From NCBI GenBank assembly GCA_002027195.1, contig MWJO01000035.1:1-64000 (forward strand): a DNA stretch of 64,000 bases, given 5' to 3'. Both the position numbers and the translations under genes were made by a program. Below are positions 25,269-34,622 of this stretch, piece after piece (positions within the stretch are counted from its first letter, which is position 1; the number at the start of each line of letters is the position of its first letter). The notes below the pieces were generated by a model that did not search any database, was not told the origin of the DNA, and saw only the letters and a program-made list of their open reading frames with translations. The stretch is from Streptomyces sp. GKU 895 (lineage in GTDB: Bacteria; Actinomycetota; Actinomycetes; Streptomycetales; Streptomycetaceae).

Positions 25269-26852
25269 ATGAAGAGACGGATCATCATGTCCATGCTCGC
25301 CGGAGCGACCCTCCTCGCGAGCACCCTCCTGGGAGCGGCACCGGCCCAATCCGCGGACGTACCGGCGGAGTTCGGCAGCGACTGGCACGACCCGGTCACC
25401 GCGGCTCCGCCCGTCAGCAGGCCCTCCGGGCAGTCCTGCCAAGTCACCCTCGCGGAAGCCCGGTTCCGTGACTTCACTCCCTACCGGGGGAGTTACACGC
25501 CGCCCGCACACTGCGGCGACCGCTGGAGCAAGGTGGTCCTGCGGATGGACGGCAAGGTGAAGGGCCGTCAGTACGACCGGCTCGGCTATCTGCGGGTCGG
25601 CGGGGTGGAGATCTTCCGTACGTCGACTCCGGAACCGTCGCCGGACGGGATCGAGTGGTCGGTCGAGAAGGACGTGACGCGTTACAGCGACACGCTCCGC
25701 TCCGGCCAGGACGTCGAGATGCTCATCGGCAACGTGGTCGACGACACGTACACCGGTGTCATCGACGTGAAGGTCACCCTGACGTTCTACGCGGGCCGGC
25801 CGGACGCCGCGAAGACCCCCGACCGGGTCCTGCCCCTCACCGACGGCACCGTCACCACCCCGCGCAACAGCGAACGGATCGTCGCCGAGGTGTACGCGAC
25901 CGGCTCCGGCGGCGGGTGCGAGGAGTACTGGTATCTGACGGTGCCCGACACGGCGCCGTACTCCTGCAAGGCCGCGGGCGGCCCCTACCGCGAGGTGCAG
26001 ATCAAGGTCGACGGCCAACTCGCCGGAATCGCCGCGCCGTTCCCGCACGTGTGGACCGGTGGCTGGTCCAATCCCTTCCTCTGGTACGTCGTTCCGGGAC
26101 CGCGTGCCTTCGACGTCAAGCCGATCGAATACGACCTGACGCCGTTCGCCGGTCTCCTCAACGACGGCGAGCCGCACCGCGTGCAGGTCGATGTCGTCGG
26201 CGTCCCCGAAGGGCAGAGCGGCTGGAGCGCGCCCGTGAACGTCGCCGTCTGGCAGGACGCGAAGCGCGCCCGCGTCACCGGCAAGCTCATCGCGCACACC
26301 GTAGGCGACCTCACCAACTCCTCGGTGCACACGCCCGGTTCGGAGCACCGCCTGGACACCGAGGGCGCCCACCGGCTCACGGTCGCCGGATTCGTCGACA
26401 CCTCCCACGGCCGGGTGACCACCACCGTCCGCCGGTCGCTGACGAACACCTCCGCGCACCGCTGGACCGAGGGCGAGAACCTCGACGGACTCGACGCGAC
26501 CTGGACGGACGCGGAGTCGGTCACCGTCGACGGACGCGGCCCGGCGCACACGACGCGCACGCAGCGGACGTACACGATGAACGGCACCACGACGATCGGC
26601 ACGGACGACCGGCTGCGGACGGTGCTGACGCTCGGCGACCGCGCCTCGGTCGTCGCCGACGGACGCCTGCGGCAACGCCTCCACGACACCTACACCGGCG
26701 ACGCCACCTGGACCCTCAACGTCCCGCGTGACCAGCGGCACGCGGTCGGCACGACGAGTGAGCACTACCGGCTGGAGGGCCCGGGCCGCTGCTACGACCG
26801 TTCACTGACCACTGTCCAGGGGGTGCTCACCGAGGACCGCGCGGGCTGCTGA
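25269..26852 (+). CDS. Secreted peptide-N4-asparagine amidase A-like protein (PNGase A family), 527 aa
   Basis: A signal peptide (MKRRIIMSMLAGATLLASTL, cleavage near AQSA-D) precedes a long beta-rich domain. The family look comes from YRGSYTPPAHCGDRWSKVVL, GRQYDRLGYLRVGGVEIFRT, STPEPSPDGIEWSVEKDVTR, and later IPF/PHVWTGGW with PVAWQ-like blocks. Plant and fungal PNGase A cleaves N-glycans, including core alpha-1,3-fucosylated ones, from glycopeptides. A soil Streptomyces could use such an enzyme on plant or fungal glycoproteins (inference). Catalytic residues cannot be proven here. It follows the L,D-transpeptidase gene by 57 bp. Confidence 0.72.
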   Translation: MKRRIIMSMLAGATLLASTLLGAAPAQSADVPAEFGSDWHDPVTAAPPVSRPSGQSCQVTLAEARFRDFTPYRGSYTPPAHCGDRWSKVVLRMDGKVKGRQYDRLGYLRVGGVEIFRTSTPEPSPDGIEWSVEKDVTRYSDTLRSGQDVEMLIGNVVDDTYTGVIDVKVTLTFYAGRPDAAKTPDRVLPLTDGTVTTPRNSERIVAEVYATGSGGGCEEYWYLTVPDTAPYSCKAAGGPYREVQIKVDGQLAGIAAPFPHVWTGGWSNPFLWYVVPGPRAFDVKPIEYDLTPFAGLLNDGEPHRVQVDVVGVPEGQSGWSAPVNVAVWQDAKRARVTGKLIAHTVGDLTNSSVHTPGSEHRLDTEGAHRLTVAGFVDTSHGRVTTTVRRSLTNTSAHRWTEGENLDGLDATWTDAESVTVDGRGPAHTTRTQRTYTMNGTTTIGTDDRLRTVLTLGDRASVVADGRLRQRLHDTYTGDATWTLNVPRDQRHAVGTTSEHYRLEGPGRCYDRSLTTVQGVLTEDRAGC

Positions 26853-27047
26853 GCGGCCGGAACCGCGACCAGGCCACGCGAGTTGTGTGCGATGCGTCAC
26901 TCGGGGAGTGATTTACGCGGCCGAAACGCGGCGGTCTCGTGGGTGATCAACGGCGCGGTCAAAGTGATCGTCACGGAAGCCGCTTTCCGTATCGCAGAAG
27001 TTCTTCCCCTGGACTTCCGCGCGCCAACGTCCCCACAAGGAGTGCCC

Positions 27048-28409
27048 GTGCCGCCGTCCGTCCCGTCCCTGCCGCGACGCGTCGCACACATACTGCGTAC
27101 CTCTCTCTTCGTACAGGTCCTCTGTGCGCTGGTCCTCGGCATCGTTGTCGGCAAGCTCTGGCCCGACTTCGCCGCCGACCTCAAGCCGCTCGGCGACGGC
27201 TTCACCCGGCTCATCAAGACGATCATCTCCCCGCTCGTGTTCTGCGTGGTCGTCGTCGGGATCGCCAAGGCCGGTGACCTCAAGGCGTTCGGCCGGATCG
27301 GGCTCAAGGCCCTGATCTGGTTCGAGGTCGCGAGCACGCTCGCGCTGGTCATCGGCCTGCTCGCCGCGAACGTCGTCCAGCCGGGCTCCGGTATGCACGT
27401 CGACCCGTCGGCACTGGACGCCTCCGCGGTCGACGCGAAGACCGGCGGGGGCTCGCTGCCCTCGACGACCGAGTTCGTCGTCAACGCCATCCCGACCAGT
27501 TTCATCGGGGCCTTCGCCGAGAACAGCCTCCTCCAAGTCCTCATCCTGGCCTGCCTGGTGGGCGCCGCACTGCTCCACCTCGGCCACACCAAGGTGCCGC
27601 AGGTGCTGCCCGCCGTCGAGCAGGCCCAGGAGATCATCTTCGCGGTCGTCGGCTTCATCATGCGGCTCGCCCCGATCGCGGTGTTCGGTGCGATGGCCGT
27701 CCTGATCGGCCAGTACGGGCTCGGTGTCATCGCGACCTACGCCAAGCTGATCGTCCTGTGCTACGTGGCCGCCGCGTTCTTCATCGCGCTCCTCGCCGTC
27801 GCCCTGCGCATGGTCACCGGGCTCAGCCTCTGGAAGTTCCTGCGCTACATCCGCGCCGAGATGCTGCTCGCGCTCGGCACCGCGTCCACCGAGTCGGTCA
27901 TGCCGCGTGTCATGCAGAAGCTGCGCAAGGCGGGCGCCCGCGACGACGCCGTGGGCCTGGTGCTGCCGACCGGTTACTCGTTCAACCTCGACGGTGCCTC
28001 GCTGTACCTGTCCATCGGCACGCTGTTCATCGCCCAGGCGGTCGGCGTCGACCTCAGCCTCGGCCAGCAGATCACCGTGATCCTCGTGCTGATGCTCACC
28101 AGCAAGGGCATGGCCGGCATCCCCGGCTCGGCGTTCCTCGCCCTGTCCGCGACCGCGTCCTCACTGGGCGCGATCCCGGCCGGCGCGGTGGCGCTGCTGC
28201 TGGGCGTGGACCGGATCATGGACTCGATGCGCGTCGTGACGAACCTGCTGGGCAACTGCGTCGCCGTGTTCGCGGTGTCCCGGTGGGAGGGGGCACTGGA
28301 CCTGGAGAAGGCGAGGAAGGTTCTCGACGGCGAGACCGAGGACGTCAAGGGCGCCGCTCCCGAGGTCCCTGCCCGGCAGGCCAAGGAGACGGTGACCGAG
28401 GCCGGCTGA
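27048..28409 (+). CDS. Dicarboxylate/amino acid:cation symporter (DctA/GltP family), 453 aa
   Basis: The start is GTG 27048, with AAGGAG 5 bases upstream. About eight transmembrane helices and two hairpins carry the DAACS marks: TRLIKTIISPLVFCVVVVGI, LALGTASTESVMPRVMQKL (serine-rich hairpin HP1), LPTGYSFNLDGASLYLSIGT (TM7 with the NLDG/NMDGT-like motif), and LMLTSKGMAGIPGSAFLALS (HP2). It imports C4-dicarboxylates or glutamate with Na+ or H+. It ends at a bidirectional terminator facing the MarR gene. Confidence 0.92.
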   Translation: MPPSVPSLPRRVAHILRTSLFVQVLCALVLGIVVGKLWPDFAADLKPLGDGFTRLIKTIISPLVFCVVVVGIAKAGDLKAFGRIGLKALIWFEVASTLALVIGLLAANVVQPGSGMHVDPSALDASAVDAKTGGGSLPSTTEFVVNAIPTSFIGAFAENSLLQVLILACLVGAALLHLGHTKVPQVLPAVEQAQEIIFAVVGFIMRLAPIAVFGAMAVLIGQYGLGVIATYAKLIVLCYVAAAFFIALLAVALRMVTGLSLWKFLRYIRAEMLLALGTASTESVMPRVMQKLRKAGARDDAVGLVLPTGYSFNLDGASLYLSIGTLFIAQAVGVDLSLGQQITVILVLMLTSKGMAGIPGSAFLALSATASSLGAIPAGAVALLLGVDRIMDSMRVVTNLLGNCVAVFAVSRWEGALDLEKARKVLDGETEDVKGAAPEVPARQAKETVTEAG

Positions 28410-28422
28410 CCTCCACCACCGA

Positions 28423-28458
28423 AAAAGGGGCCGCGGCGATCAGCCGCGGCCTCTCTTC
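28423..28458. terminator. Bidirectional terminator between symporter and MarR gene
   Basis: GGCCGCGGC-GATCA-GCCGCGGCC (28429-28451) is a perfect 9-bp stem with a 5-nt loop. It is flanked by GAAAAAG on one side and CTCTCTTC on the other, so it can end transcription of both convergent genes. Confidence 0.88.
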
Positions 28459-28464
28459 ATGTCC

Positions 28465-28923
28465 TCAACAGCGCTTCCCCGCCTCCGGAACATCCCCGTC
28501 CACCAGCGTGTCCAGCAATCCGCCCAGCACTCGCCGCTGCTCCTCCGTCAGCGGCGCCAGAATCTCCGCCGCCGCCGACCGCCGTGCCCCCCGCAGTTCA
28601 CTCAGTGCCTTGCGCCCGTCGTCCGTGAGCTCGATCCGGATGACCCGCCGGTTCGTGGGATCCGGCACCCTCCGCACCTTGCCGCCCGCCTCCAGTCCGT
28701 CGACCAGCGTGGTCACCGCCCGAGGCACGACCTCCAGTCGCTCGGCGAGATCGGCCATGCGCGGTGGCGAGCCGTAGTGCGCGAGGGTGCGCAGCAGCCG
28801 CGACTGGGCGGGGGTGACGCCCAGGCCGCTCTGTTCGATGTGCCGCTTCTGGATGCGGTGCACACGCCGCGTGAACCGGAGCAGCTGCTCGGCAAGCAGG
28901 CTGTCGGGATCGGGGGTGGTCAT
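28465..28923 (-). CDS. MarR family transcriptional regulator, 152 aa
   Basis: Winged-helix MarR protein: helices HRIQKRHIEQSGLGVTPAQS, RLLRTLAHYGSPPRMADLAE, recognition helix RLEVVPRAVTTLVDGLEAGG, and the wing VRRVPDPTNRRVIRIELTDD with its DxRxx-type tip, then dimerisation helices. The start is ATG 28923. It is divergent from the ABC exporter at 29018. The 94-bp gap contains the palindrome CATTGT-N11-ACAATG, so it likely represses itself and the exporter until a drug-like ligand binds. Confidence 0.92.
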   Translation of the reverse strand: MTTPDPDSLLAEQLLRFTRRVHRIQKRHIEQSGLGVTPAQSRLLRTLAHYGSPPRMADLAERLEVVPRAVTTLVDGLEAGGKVRRVPDPTNRRVIRIELTDDGRKALSELRGARRSAAAEILAPLTEEQRRVLGGLLDTLVDGDVPEAGKRC

Positions 28924-28948
28924 GCGGGAACAATATCAGGACTATGTG

Positions 28949-28971
28949 CATTGTGAGTATAGGTAACAATG
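28949..28971. promoter_or_regulatory. Probable MarR operator
   Basis: CATTGT (28949-28954) and ACAATG (28966-28971) are perfect inverted arms separated by 11 bp, in an unusually AT-rich stretch with a possible TATAGG/TAACAAT -10 inside. It lies between the divergent MarR and ABC exporter genes. Confidence 0.65.
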
Positions 28972-29017
28972 AGCTACGCTCCGTCAGTCAGTCGTCCCAT
29001 GCCTCCCTAGGAGCCCA

Positions 29018-30826
29018 TTGCACCCCGACAACGCACCCGAATGGACACCGGCCGCCGACTCCCACACCCCGGAGCAGCCCCGGCAGGTCCGCCGCATCCT
29101 GAAACTCTTCCGCCCCTACCGCAGCCGCCTCGCCGTCGTCGGCCTCCTGGTCGGCGCCGCCTCGCTGGTCTCCGTCGCGACCCCCTTCCTGCTGAAGGAG
29201 ATCCTGGACGTCGCGATCCCCGAGGGCCGCACCGGCCTGCTCAGCCTCCTGGCGCTCGGCATGATCCTCAGCGCCGTGCTGACCAGCGTCTTCGGCGTCC
29301 TGCAGACCCTGATCTCCACCACGGTCGGCCAGCGCGTCATGCACGACCTGCGCACCGCCGTCTACGACCGCCTCCAGCGCATGTCGCTCGCGTTCTTCAC
29401 GCGCACGCGCACCGGCGAGGTCCAGTCCCGCATCGCCAACGACATCGGCGGCATGCAGGCCACGGTCACCTCCACCGCGACCTCCCTGGTCTCCAACGCC
29501 ACCAGCGTCGTCGCCACGATCGTCGCGATGATCGCCCTCGACTGGCGCCTGACCGTCGTCTCGCTGCTCCTGCTCCCCGTCTTCGTGTGGATCAGCCGCC
29601 GGGTCGGCAACGAACGCAAGAAGATCACCACCCAGCGCCAGAAGCAGATGGCCGCGATGGCCGCGACCGTCACCGAGTCCCTCTCGGTCAGCGGCATCCT
29701 CCTCGGCCGCACCATGGGCCGCTCCGACTCGCTGACGCAGTCCTTCGCGGAGGAGTCCGAGCGCCTGGTCGACCTCGAAGTGCGGTCGAACATGGCGGGC
29801 CGCTGGCGCATGGCCGTCATCACGATCGTCATGGCCGCCATGCCCGCCGTCATCTACTGGACCGCGGGACTTGCCCTCCAGACGGGCGGCCCGGACGTCT
29901 CGATCGGCACCATCGTCGCCTTCGTCTCGCTCCAGCAGGGCCTGTTCCGCCCGGCGGTGAGCCTGCTCGGCACCGGCGTCCAGATCCAGGCCTCCCTCGC
30001 CCTGTTCCAGCGCATCTTCGAGTACCTCGACCTGCCGATCGACATCACCGAGCGCGAGAACCCCGTCCACCTGGACACCGTCAAGGGCGAGGTCCGGTTC
30101 GAGAACGTCGAGTTCCGCTACGACGAGAAGAGCGCCCCCACCCTCACCGGCGTCGACATCACCGTCCCCGCGGGCGGCAGTCTGGCGGTCGTCGGCCCGA
30201 CCGGCGCCGGCAAGTCCACCCTGGGCCACCTGGTGCCGCGGCTCTACGACGTGACCGGCGGCCGGGTCACCCTGGACGGCGTCGACGTCCGCGACCTCGA
30301 CTTCGACACGCTCGCGCGCGCGGTCGGCGTCGTCTCCCAGGAGACGTACCTCTTCCATGCCTCGGTCGCCGACAACCTGCGCTTCGCCAAGCCGGACGCC
30401 ACCGACGAGGAACTCCACGCGGCGGCGAAGGCGGCCCAGATCCACGACCACATCGCGGGCCTGCCCGACGGCTACGACACGGTCGTGGGCGAGCGAGGCC
30501 ACCGCTTCTCGGGCGGCGAGAAGCAGCGGCTGGCCATCGCCCGGACGATCCTGCGCGATCCGCCGGTCCTGATCCTCGACGAGGCGACCAGCGCCCTGGA
30601 CAACCGCACCGAACGCGCAGTCCAGGAGGCCATCGACGCCCTGTCCGCCAACCGCACCACGATCACCATCGCGCACCGGCTGTCCACGGTCCGGGGCGCC
30701 GACCAGATCGTGGTCCTGGACTCCGGTCGCACCGCCGAGCGCGGCACGCACGAGGAACTGCTGGAACTGGACGGGCGGTACGCGGCCCTCGTACGCCGGG
30801 ATGCTCAACTGGAACCGACAAGCTGA
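29018..30826 (+). CDS. ABC multidrug exporter, fused permease-ATPase, 602 aa
   Basis: The start is TTG 29018, with AGGAG 5 bases upstream. The permease domain of six helices (from about residue 35) includes QRVMHDLRTAVYDRLQRMSL and TGEVQSRIANDIGG. The ATPase domain has Walker A VGPTGAGKSTLGHLV, Q-loop GVVSQETYLFH, signature HRFSGGEKQRLAIART, Walker B PVLILDEATSALD and H-loop TIAHRLST, all canonical. It is a homodimeric LmrA/MsbA-type exporter, likely induced via the divergent MarR regulator. Confidence 0.92.
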   Translation: MHPDNAPEWTPAADSHTPEQPRQVRRILKLFRPYRSRLAVVGLLVGAASLVSVATPFLLKEILDVAIPEGRTGLLSLLALGMILSAVLTSVFGVLQTLISTTVGQRVMHDLRTAVYDRLQRMSLAFFTRTRTGEVQSRIANDIGGMQATVTSTATSLVSNATSVVATIVAMIALDWRLTVVSLLLLPVFVWISRRVGNERKKITTQRQKQMAAMAATVTESLSVSGILLGRTMGRSDSLTQSFAEESERLVDLEVRSNMAGRWRMAVITIVMAAMPAVIYWTAGLALQTGGPDVSIGTIVAFVSLQQGLFRPAVSLLGTGVQIQASLALFQRIFEYLDLPIDITERENPVHLDTVKGEVRFENVEFRYDEKSAPTLTGVDITVPAGGSLAVVGPTGAGKSTLGHLVPRLYDVTGGRVTLDGVDVRDLDFDTLARAVGVVSQETYLFHASVADNLRFAKPDATDEELHAAAKAAQIHDHIAGLPDGYDTVVGERGHRFSGGEKQRLAIARTILRDPPVLILDEATSALDNRTERAVQEAIDALSANRTTITIAHRLSTVRGADQIVVLDSGRTAERGTHEELLELDGRYAALVRRDAQLEPTS

Positions 30827-30869
30827 AGATATGCCGGGTTTGTAACGATGTGGGGGTTACCGTGCCCGC

Positions 30870-31712
30870 ATGTACCAGAACACTCCGTCACGGAGCACGA
30901 TTCGACTGACGCGCCGGGGCCGACTCGTCCTCATCGCGACCGGGGCCGTCGTGGCCGGCACCGCCGTGGCGGTGCCGCTGCTGAGCCTGGACAGCGACAA
31001 GGCCGCCAAGCCCACCGCACTGGTCATCCCGGAGGGCTGGCGCGCCGGCCAGGTGTACGCCGCCATCGACAAGGCCCTCGCCCGCCCGGCGGGCACCGCC
31101 AGGAAGGCGTTGGCCAGGGCCGCTCTGAAGCTGCCGACCGACGCCGAGGGCAACCCGGAGGGCTACCTCTTCCCGGCGACGTATCCGCTCAACGACAAGA
31201 CGACGCCCGAGTCGCTGCTCTCGTTCATGGTCGACACCGCGAACCAGAAGTTCAACGGGGCGCCGATGGCCGCCGGCGCCCAGCGCAACGCGATGAACGT
31301 CTACCAGGCCGTCACCATCGCGAGCATCGTCCAGGCGGAGGCCGCCGCCAAGGCCGACATGGGCAAGGTGGCCCGGGTCATCTTCAACCGCCTGGAGCGC
31401 GGGATGCCGCTCCAGATGGACTCCACCATCAACTACGCGCTCAACCGCTCCACGCTGAAGACGACCGACGCCGACACCCGGATCGACAGCCCCTACAACT
31501 CGTACCAGCGCATGGGCCTGCCGCCGACCCCGATCGACAACCCCGGCGAGGAGGCGATGCGCGCCGCGATCACCCCGACGCCGGGCGACTGGCTCTACTT
31601 CGTCACGGTGAAGCCCGGGGACACCCGCTTCACCGCCGACTACCAGGAGCACCTGCGCAACGTGGCCGAGTTCAACGCCCGCCAGAAGAAGAGCGCGCAG
31701 CCCGCGAAGTGA
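30870..31712 (+). CDS. mltG: Endolytic transglycosylase MltG, 280 aa
   Basis: Short cytoplasmic start, a single transmembrane anchor near residues 19-40 (LVLIATGAVVAGTAVAVPLL), then an extracellular YceG domain: IPEGWRAGQVYAAIDKALAR, EGYLFPATYPLNDKTTPES, the catalytic-Glu motif ASIVQAEAA, VIFNRLERGMPLQMDSTINY and SPYNSYQRMGLPPTPIDNPG. MltG cleaves nascent glycan strands and helps set their length. This copy is shorter than the division-cluster MltG and may be a paralogue. A TACCGT box 6 nt before the ATG suggests a leaderless mRNA. Confidence 0.9.
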   Translation: MYQNTPSRSTIRLTRRGRLVLIATGAVVAGTAVAVPLLSLDSDKAAKPTALVIPEGWRAGQVYAAIDKALARPAGTARKALARAALKLPTDAEGNPEGYLFPATYPLNDKTTPESLLSFMVDTANQKFNGAPMAAGAQRNAMNVYQAVTIASIVQAEAAAKADMGKVARVIFNRLERGMPLQMDSTINYALNRSTLKTTDADTRIDSPYNSYQRMGLPPTPIDNPGEEAMRAAITPTPGDWLYFVTVKPGDTRFTADYQEHLRNVAEFNARQKKSAQPAK

Positions 31713-31727
31713 CGTCCCGGGACGTCA
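31710..31727. repeat. 18-bp perfect palindrome containing both stop codons of convergent genes
   Basis: TGACGTCCCGGGACGTCA equals its own reverse complement. Its first three bases are the mltG stop and its last three, read on the other strand, are the stop of the flavin monooxygenase. It has no U-tract. A cruciform or transcriptional block is possible. Confidence 0.9.
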
Positions 31728-32791
31728 GGCGGCGACCGGCTCCCCGGCCAGCAGCCGCCTGATGTCCCGCACGGCCGCCCGCCCCGCGCGGTTGGCGCCG
31801 ACGGTGCTGGCCGAGGGGCCGTAGCCGACGAGGTGGATCCGCGGGTCGGCGACCGCGCGCGTGCCCTCGACGCGGATGCCGCCGCCCGGCTCGCGCAGCT
31901 TCAGCGGCGCCAGATGGTCGATGGAGGCACGGAAGCCGGTCGCCCACAGGATCACGTCGGCGTCGATGTGCCGGCCGTCGTTCCAGGCCACCCCGTCCGG
32001 GGTGATCCGGTCGAACATCGGCTGCCGGTCCAGGACGCCGTCGGCGACGGCCTGCCGGATCTGGTCGTTGAGCGGCAGCCCGGTCACCGACACCACGCTC
32101 TTCGGCGGCAGCCCCTGCCGCACCCGCTCCTCGACCAGCGCCACCGCCTCCCGGCCGATCTCCTCGGTGAACGGCCCCTCGCGGAAGACGGGCGGCCGCC
32201 GGGTCACCCAGGTGGTGGCGGCCGCGTACGGGGCGATCTCCATCAGGTGCTGCGTGCCGGACGCGCCGCCGCCCACGACCACCACCCGAAGCCCCGCGAA
32301 CTCCTCGGGCCCCGGGTACTGCGCGGTGTGCAACTGCCGCCCCCGGAAGGTCTCCTGGCCCGGATAGCGCGGCCAGAAGGGCCGGTCCCAGGTGCCGGTC
32401 GCGTTGATCAGCGCCCGCGTCGCCCAGGTGCCGGCCGAGGTCTCGACGAGCAGCCGCCCGCCCTCGCCCTCCCGTACCGCGCGCACGTCCACGGGCCGGC
32501 GCACCCGCAGGTCGAACGTCCGCTCGTAGGCCTCGAAGTACTCGGAGATGACCTCGGAGGACGGCCGCGCGGGATCGGCGTCCGTCAGCTCCTTCCCCGG
32601 CAGCGCGTGCATCCCGTGCACCTTGCCGTACGTCAGCGACGGCCACCGGAACTGCCAGGCGCCGCCCGGGCCGGGGGAGTGGTCCAGCACGACGAAGTCG
32701 CGCTCGGGCTCGAACCGGTCCGGCGCAGGTGATAGGCGCTGGACAGGCCGGCCTGACCAGCGCCTATGACGACGACCTCAGTGTTGTTCAC
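31725..32791 (-). CDS. Flavin-containing monooxygenase / NAD(P)-binding oxidoreductase (frame broken by one base)
   Basis: The start is GTG 32791 (VNNTEVVVIGAGQAGLSSAYHL). The FAD GxGxxG motif is VIGAGQAG. After a one-base loss near 32715 the text resumes as FEPERDFVVLDHSPGPGGAW. Further marks: FRGRQLHTAQYPG (FxGxxxHxxx(Y/W) signature of flavin monooxygenases), the second nucleotide motif VVVGGGASGTQ, and ILWATGFRASIDHLAPL near the end. It uses NADPH and FAD to oxygenate N or S atoms or ketones; substrate unknown. Proximity to the sulfonate importer suggests a role with organosulfur compounds (inference). Confidence 0.82.
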
Positions 32792-32830
32792 CTTTCTACC
32801 AACCGGACCGGGGCCCGGGATCTTCCCTGA

Positions 32831-33844
32831 CTAGCCCTCGCCGCGCGCCGGCGTGGTCGACGGCGGCAGACCGGCGTTGAACCGGGTGTCCACGAAGTCG
32901 GCGAAGTCGACCTTCTTCGGGATCAGCTTCAACTGGGTGAACGTGTCGGCGATCTCCTGCTCGGAGGCGATCAGCGGCTTGTCGACGGCGACCGAGATGC
33001 GGGTGGAGTTGGTCCGCTTCACCGAGGCCAGCGCGACCTCGTAGGGCAGCCCGGTGTCCTTCGCCCAGACCTTCGCCCACTCCTCCTGGTGGTCGTGCAC
33101 CCAGGTCGTGGCCCGCCGCAGCCGGTCCAGATAGTCCTTGATCGCGGCGGCCTTCTTCTTGTCCTCGAGCGCGGAGGGCGCCGCCACCTGGAAGGTGAGC
33201 CCGTTGGTGACCCCGTCGCCGGTCGTCAGGATCCGCCCCTGCTTCGCCTGGAGCACCTGTGAGGTGTACGGGTCCCACACCGCCCACGCGTCGACCTTGC
33301 CGGACGTGAACGCCGCCAGCGCGTCGGCCGGCTGGAGGTACTTGACCTTCACATCGCCCAGGCCCAGCCCCGCCGCCCTCAGGGACGCGACCAGCTGGTA
33401 GTTGGCCGACGAACCCTGCGCCACCGCAATGGACTTGCCCTTGAGCTGCTCGGGCTCCGTCAGCTTCGAGCCGTTCGGTACGAGGATGGCGTCGCCCTTG
33501 GACGTGCCGTGGAAGGCGGACACGACCGTGATCTTCGAGCCTGCCCCCGCCGCGAACACCGGCGGGGTGTTGCCGACTCCGCCGATGTCGACGGCCTTGG
33601 CGTTGACGGCCTCCAGCAGCGGCGGCCCCGAGGTGAACGTGGACCACTTGATCTTGTAGTCGAGGCCCTTGAGTTCTCCGGCGGCCCGCAGGATCGCCTC
33701 CGAACCGCCCTTCTGGTCACCGACGTTGAGGGTGAGCGACCCCTTGCCGTCGGTGTCGGAACCGGCGGAGGCGCTGCCGCCGCAGGCGGTGAGCAGGAGG
33801 GCGAGCGGGAGGAGCAGGGCGGCGGGGACGAGGCGTCGTCGCAT
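32831..33844 (-). CDS. ssuA: Aliphatic sulfonate ABC transporter substrate-binding lipoprotein (SsuA-like), 337 aa
   Basis: Lipobox LLTAC (Cys 21) after a basic, Leu-rich signal. The NMT1/SsuA fold is recognised by LNVGDQKGGSEAILRAAGEL, DIGGVGNTPPVFAAGAGSKI, GKSIAVAQGSSANYQLVASL and AWAVWDPYTSQVLQAKQG. It binds alkanesulfonates or taurine-like compounds outside the membrane and hands them to SsuBC. It follows ssuB on the same strand by 28 bp. The operon order is leader peptide, ssuC, ssuB, ssuA. Confidence 0.9.
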   Translation of the reverse strand: MRRRLVPAALLLPLALLLTACGGSASAGSDTDGKGSLTLNVGDQKGGSEAILRAAGELKGLDYKIKWSTFTSGPPLLEAVNAKAVDIGGVGNTPPVFAAGAGSKITVVSAFHGTSKGDAILVPNGSKLTEPEQLKGKSIAVAQGSSANYQLVASLRAAGLGLGDVKVKYLQPADALAAFTSGKVDAWAVWDPYTSQVLQAKQGRILTTGDGVTNGLTFQVAAPSALEDKKKAAAIKDYLDRLRRATTWVHDHQEEWAKVWAKDTGLPYEVALASVKRTNSTRISVAVDKPLIASEQEIADTFTQLKLIPKKVDFADFVDTRFNAGLPPSTTPARGEG

Positions 33845-33872
33845 GGCGGTTCCGTTCTGGGGGTGGGGTGGT

Positions 33873-34622
33873 TCAGGCGGCTTCGGCGGCGGTGTCGACG
33901 CCGAGCCGTTCCAGCAGGCCGGCGCGGAGTTCGGCGAAGCGGGGGTCGGTGATGTCGCGGGGGCGGTCGAGGTCGACGGTCTGCTCGTGGGCGATGACCC
34001 CGTCGTCCATCACCAGGACGCGGTCGGCGAGCAGGACGGCCTCCTCGACGTCGTGCGTGACGAGCAGGACCGCGCAGCCGCGCCGCTGCCACAACTCGCC
34101 CACCAGGCGCTGCGCCTTGATGCGGGTGAGGGCGTCGAGCGCGCCGAACGGCTCGTCGAGCAGCAGGAGATCGGGCTCGCGGACCAACGCCCGGGCCAGG
34201 GAGGCGCGTTGGGCCTCGCCGCCGGAGAGGGTCTTGGGCCAGGCGTCCGCGCGGTGGCCGAGGCCGACCTCCTCCAGCGCCTGGTCGGCGACGGGGCGTC
34301 CCGGCTTGCCGGGCAGGCCCAGCAGGACGTTGCGCCACACCTTCTTCCACGGCATCAGCCGGGGCGACTGGAACGCCACGGCCTTGCGGCGCGGCACCAG
34401 CACGGTGCCCTCGATGTCGCGGTCGAGACCGGCGAGGATGCGCAGCAGGGTGGACTTGCCGCAGCCGCTGCGGCCGAGGAGAGCCACGAACTCTCCCTGG
34501 CGGACGTCGAGTCGGAGGTCGTCGATGACGGCGCGGCCGTCGAAGGAGCGGGTCAGCCCCTCGACGCGCACCGCCCGGGTGGTCCGCCGGGTGGTCACCG
34601 GCCGGTGAACGTCGGTCGCCAT
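33873..34622 (-). CDS. ssuB: Aliphatic sulfonate ABC transporter ATPase (SsuB-like), 249 aa
   Basis: Walker A LLGRSGCGKSTLLRIL, Q-loop AVAFQSPRLMPWKKV (nitrate/sulfonate subfamily form), signature KTLSGGEAQRASLARAL, Walker B LLLLDEPFGALDALTR, H-loop VTHDVEEAV. Length fits the SsuB/TauB group. ATG 34622 overlaps the 3' end of ssuC by 28 bp, consistent with translational coupling. It energises import of sulfonates as a sulfur source. Confidence 0.92.
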   Translation of the reverse strand: MATDVHRPVTTRRTTRAVRVEGLTRSFDGRAVIDDLRLDVRQGEFVALLGRSGCGKSTLLRILAGLDRDIEGTVLVPRRKAVAFQSPRLMPWKKVWRNVLLGLPGKPGRPVADQALEEVGLGHRADAWPKTLSGGEAQRASLARALVREPDLLLLDEPFGALDALTRIKAQRLVGELWQRRGCAVLLVTHDVEEAVLLADRVLVMDDGVIAHEQTVDLDRPRDITDPRFAELRAGLLERLGVDTAAEAA

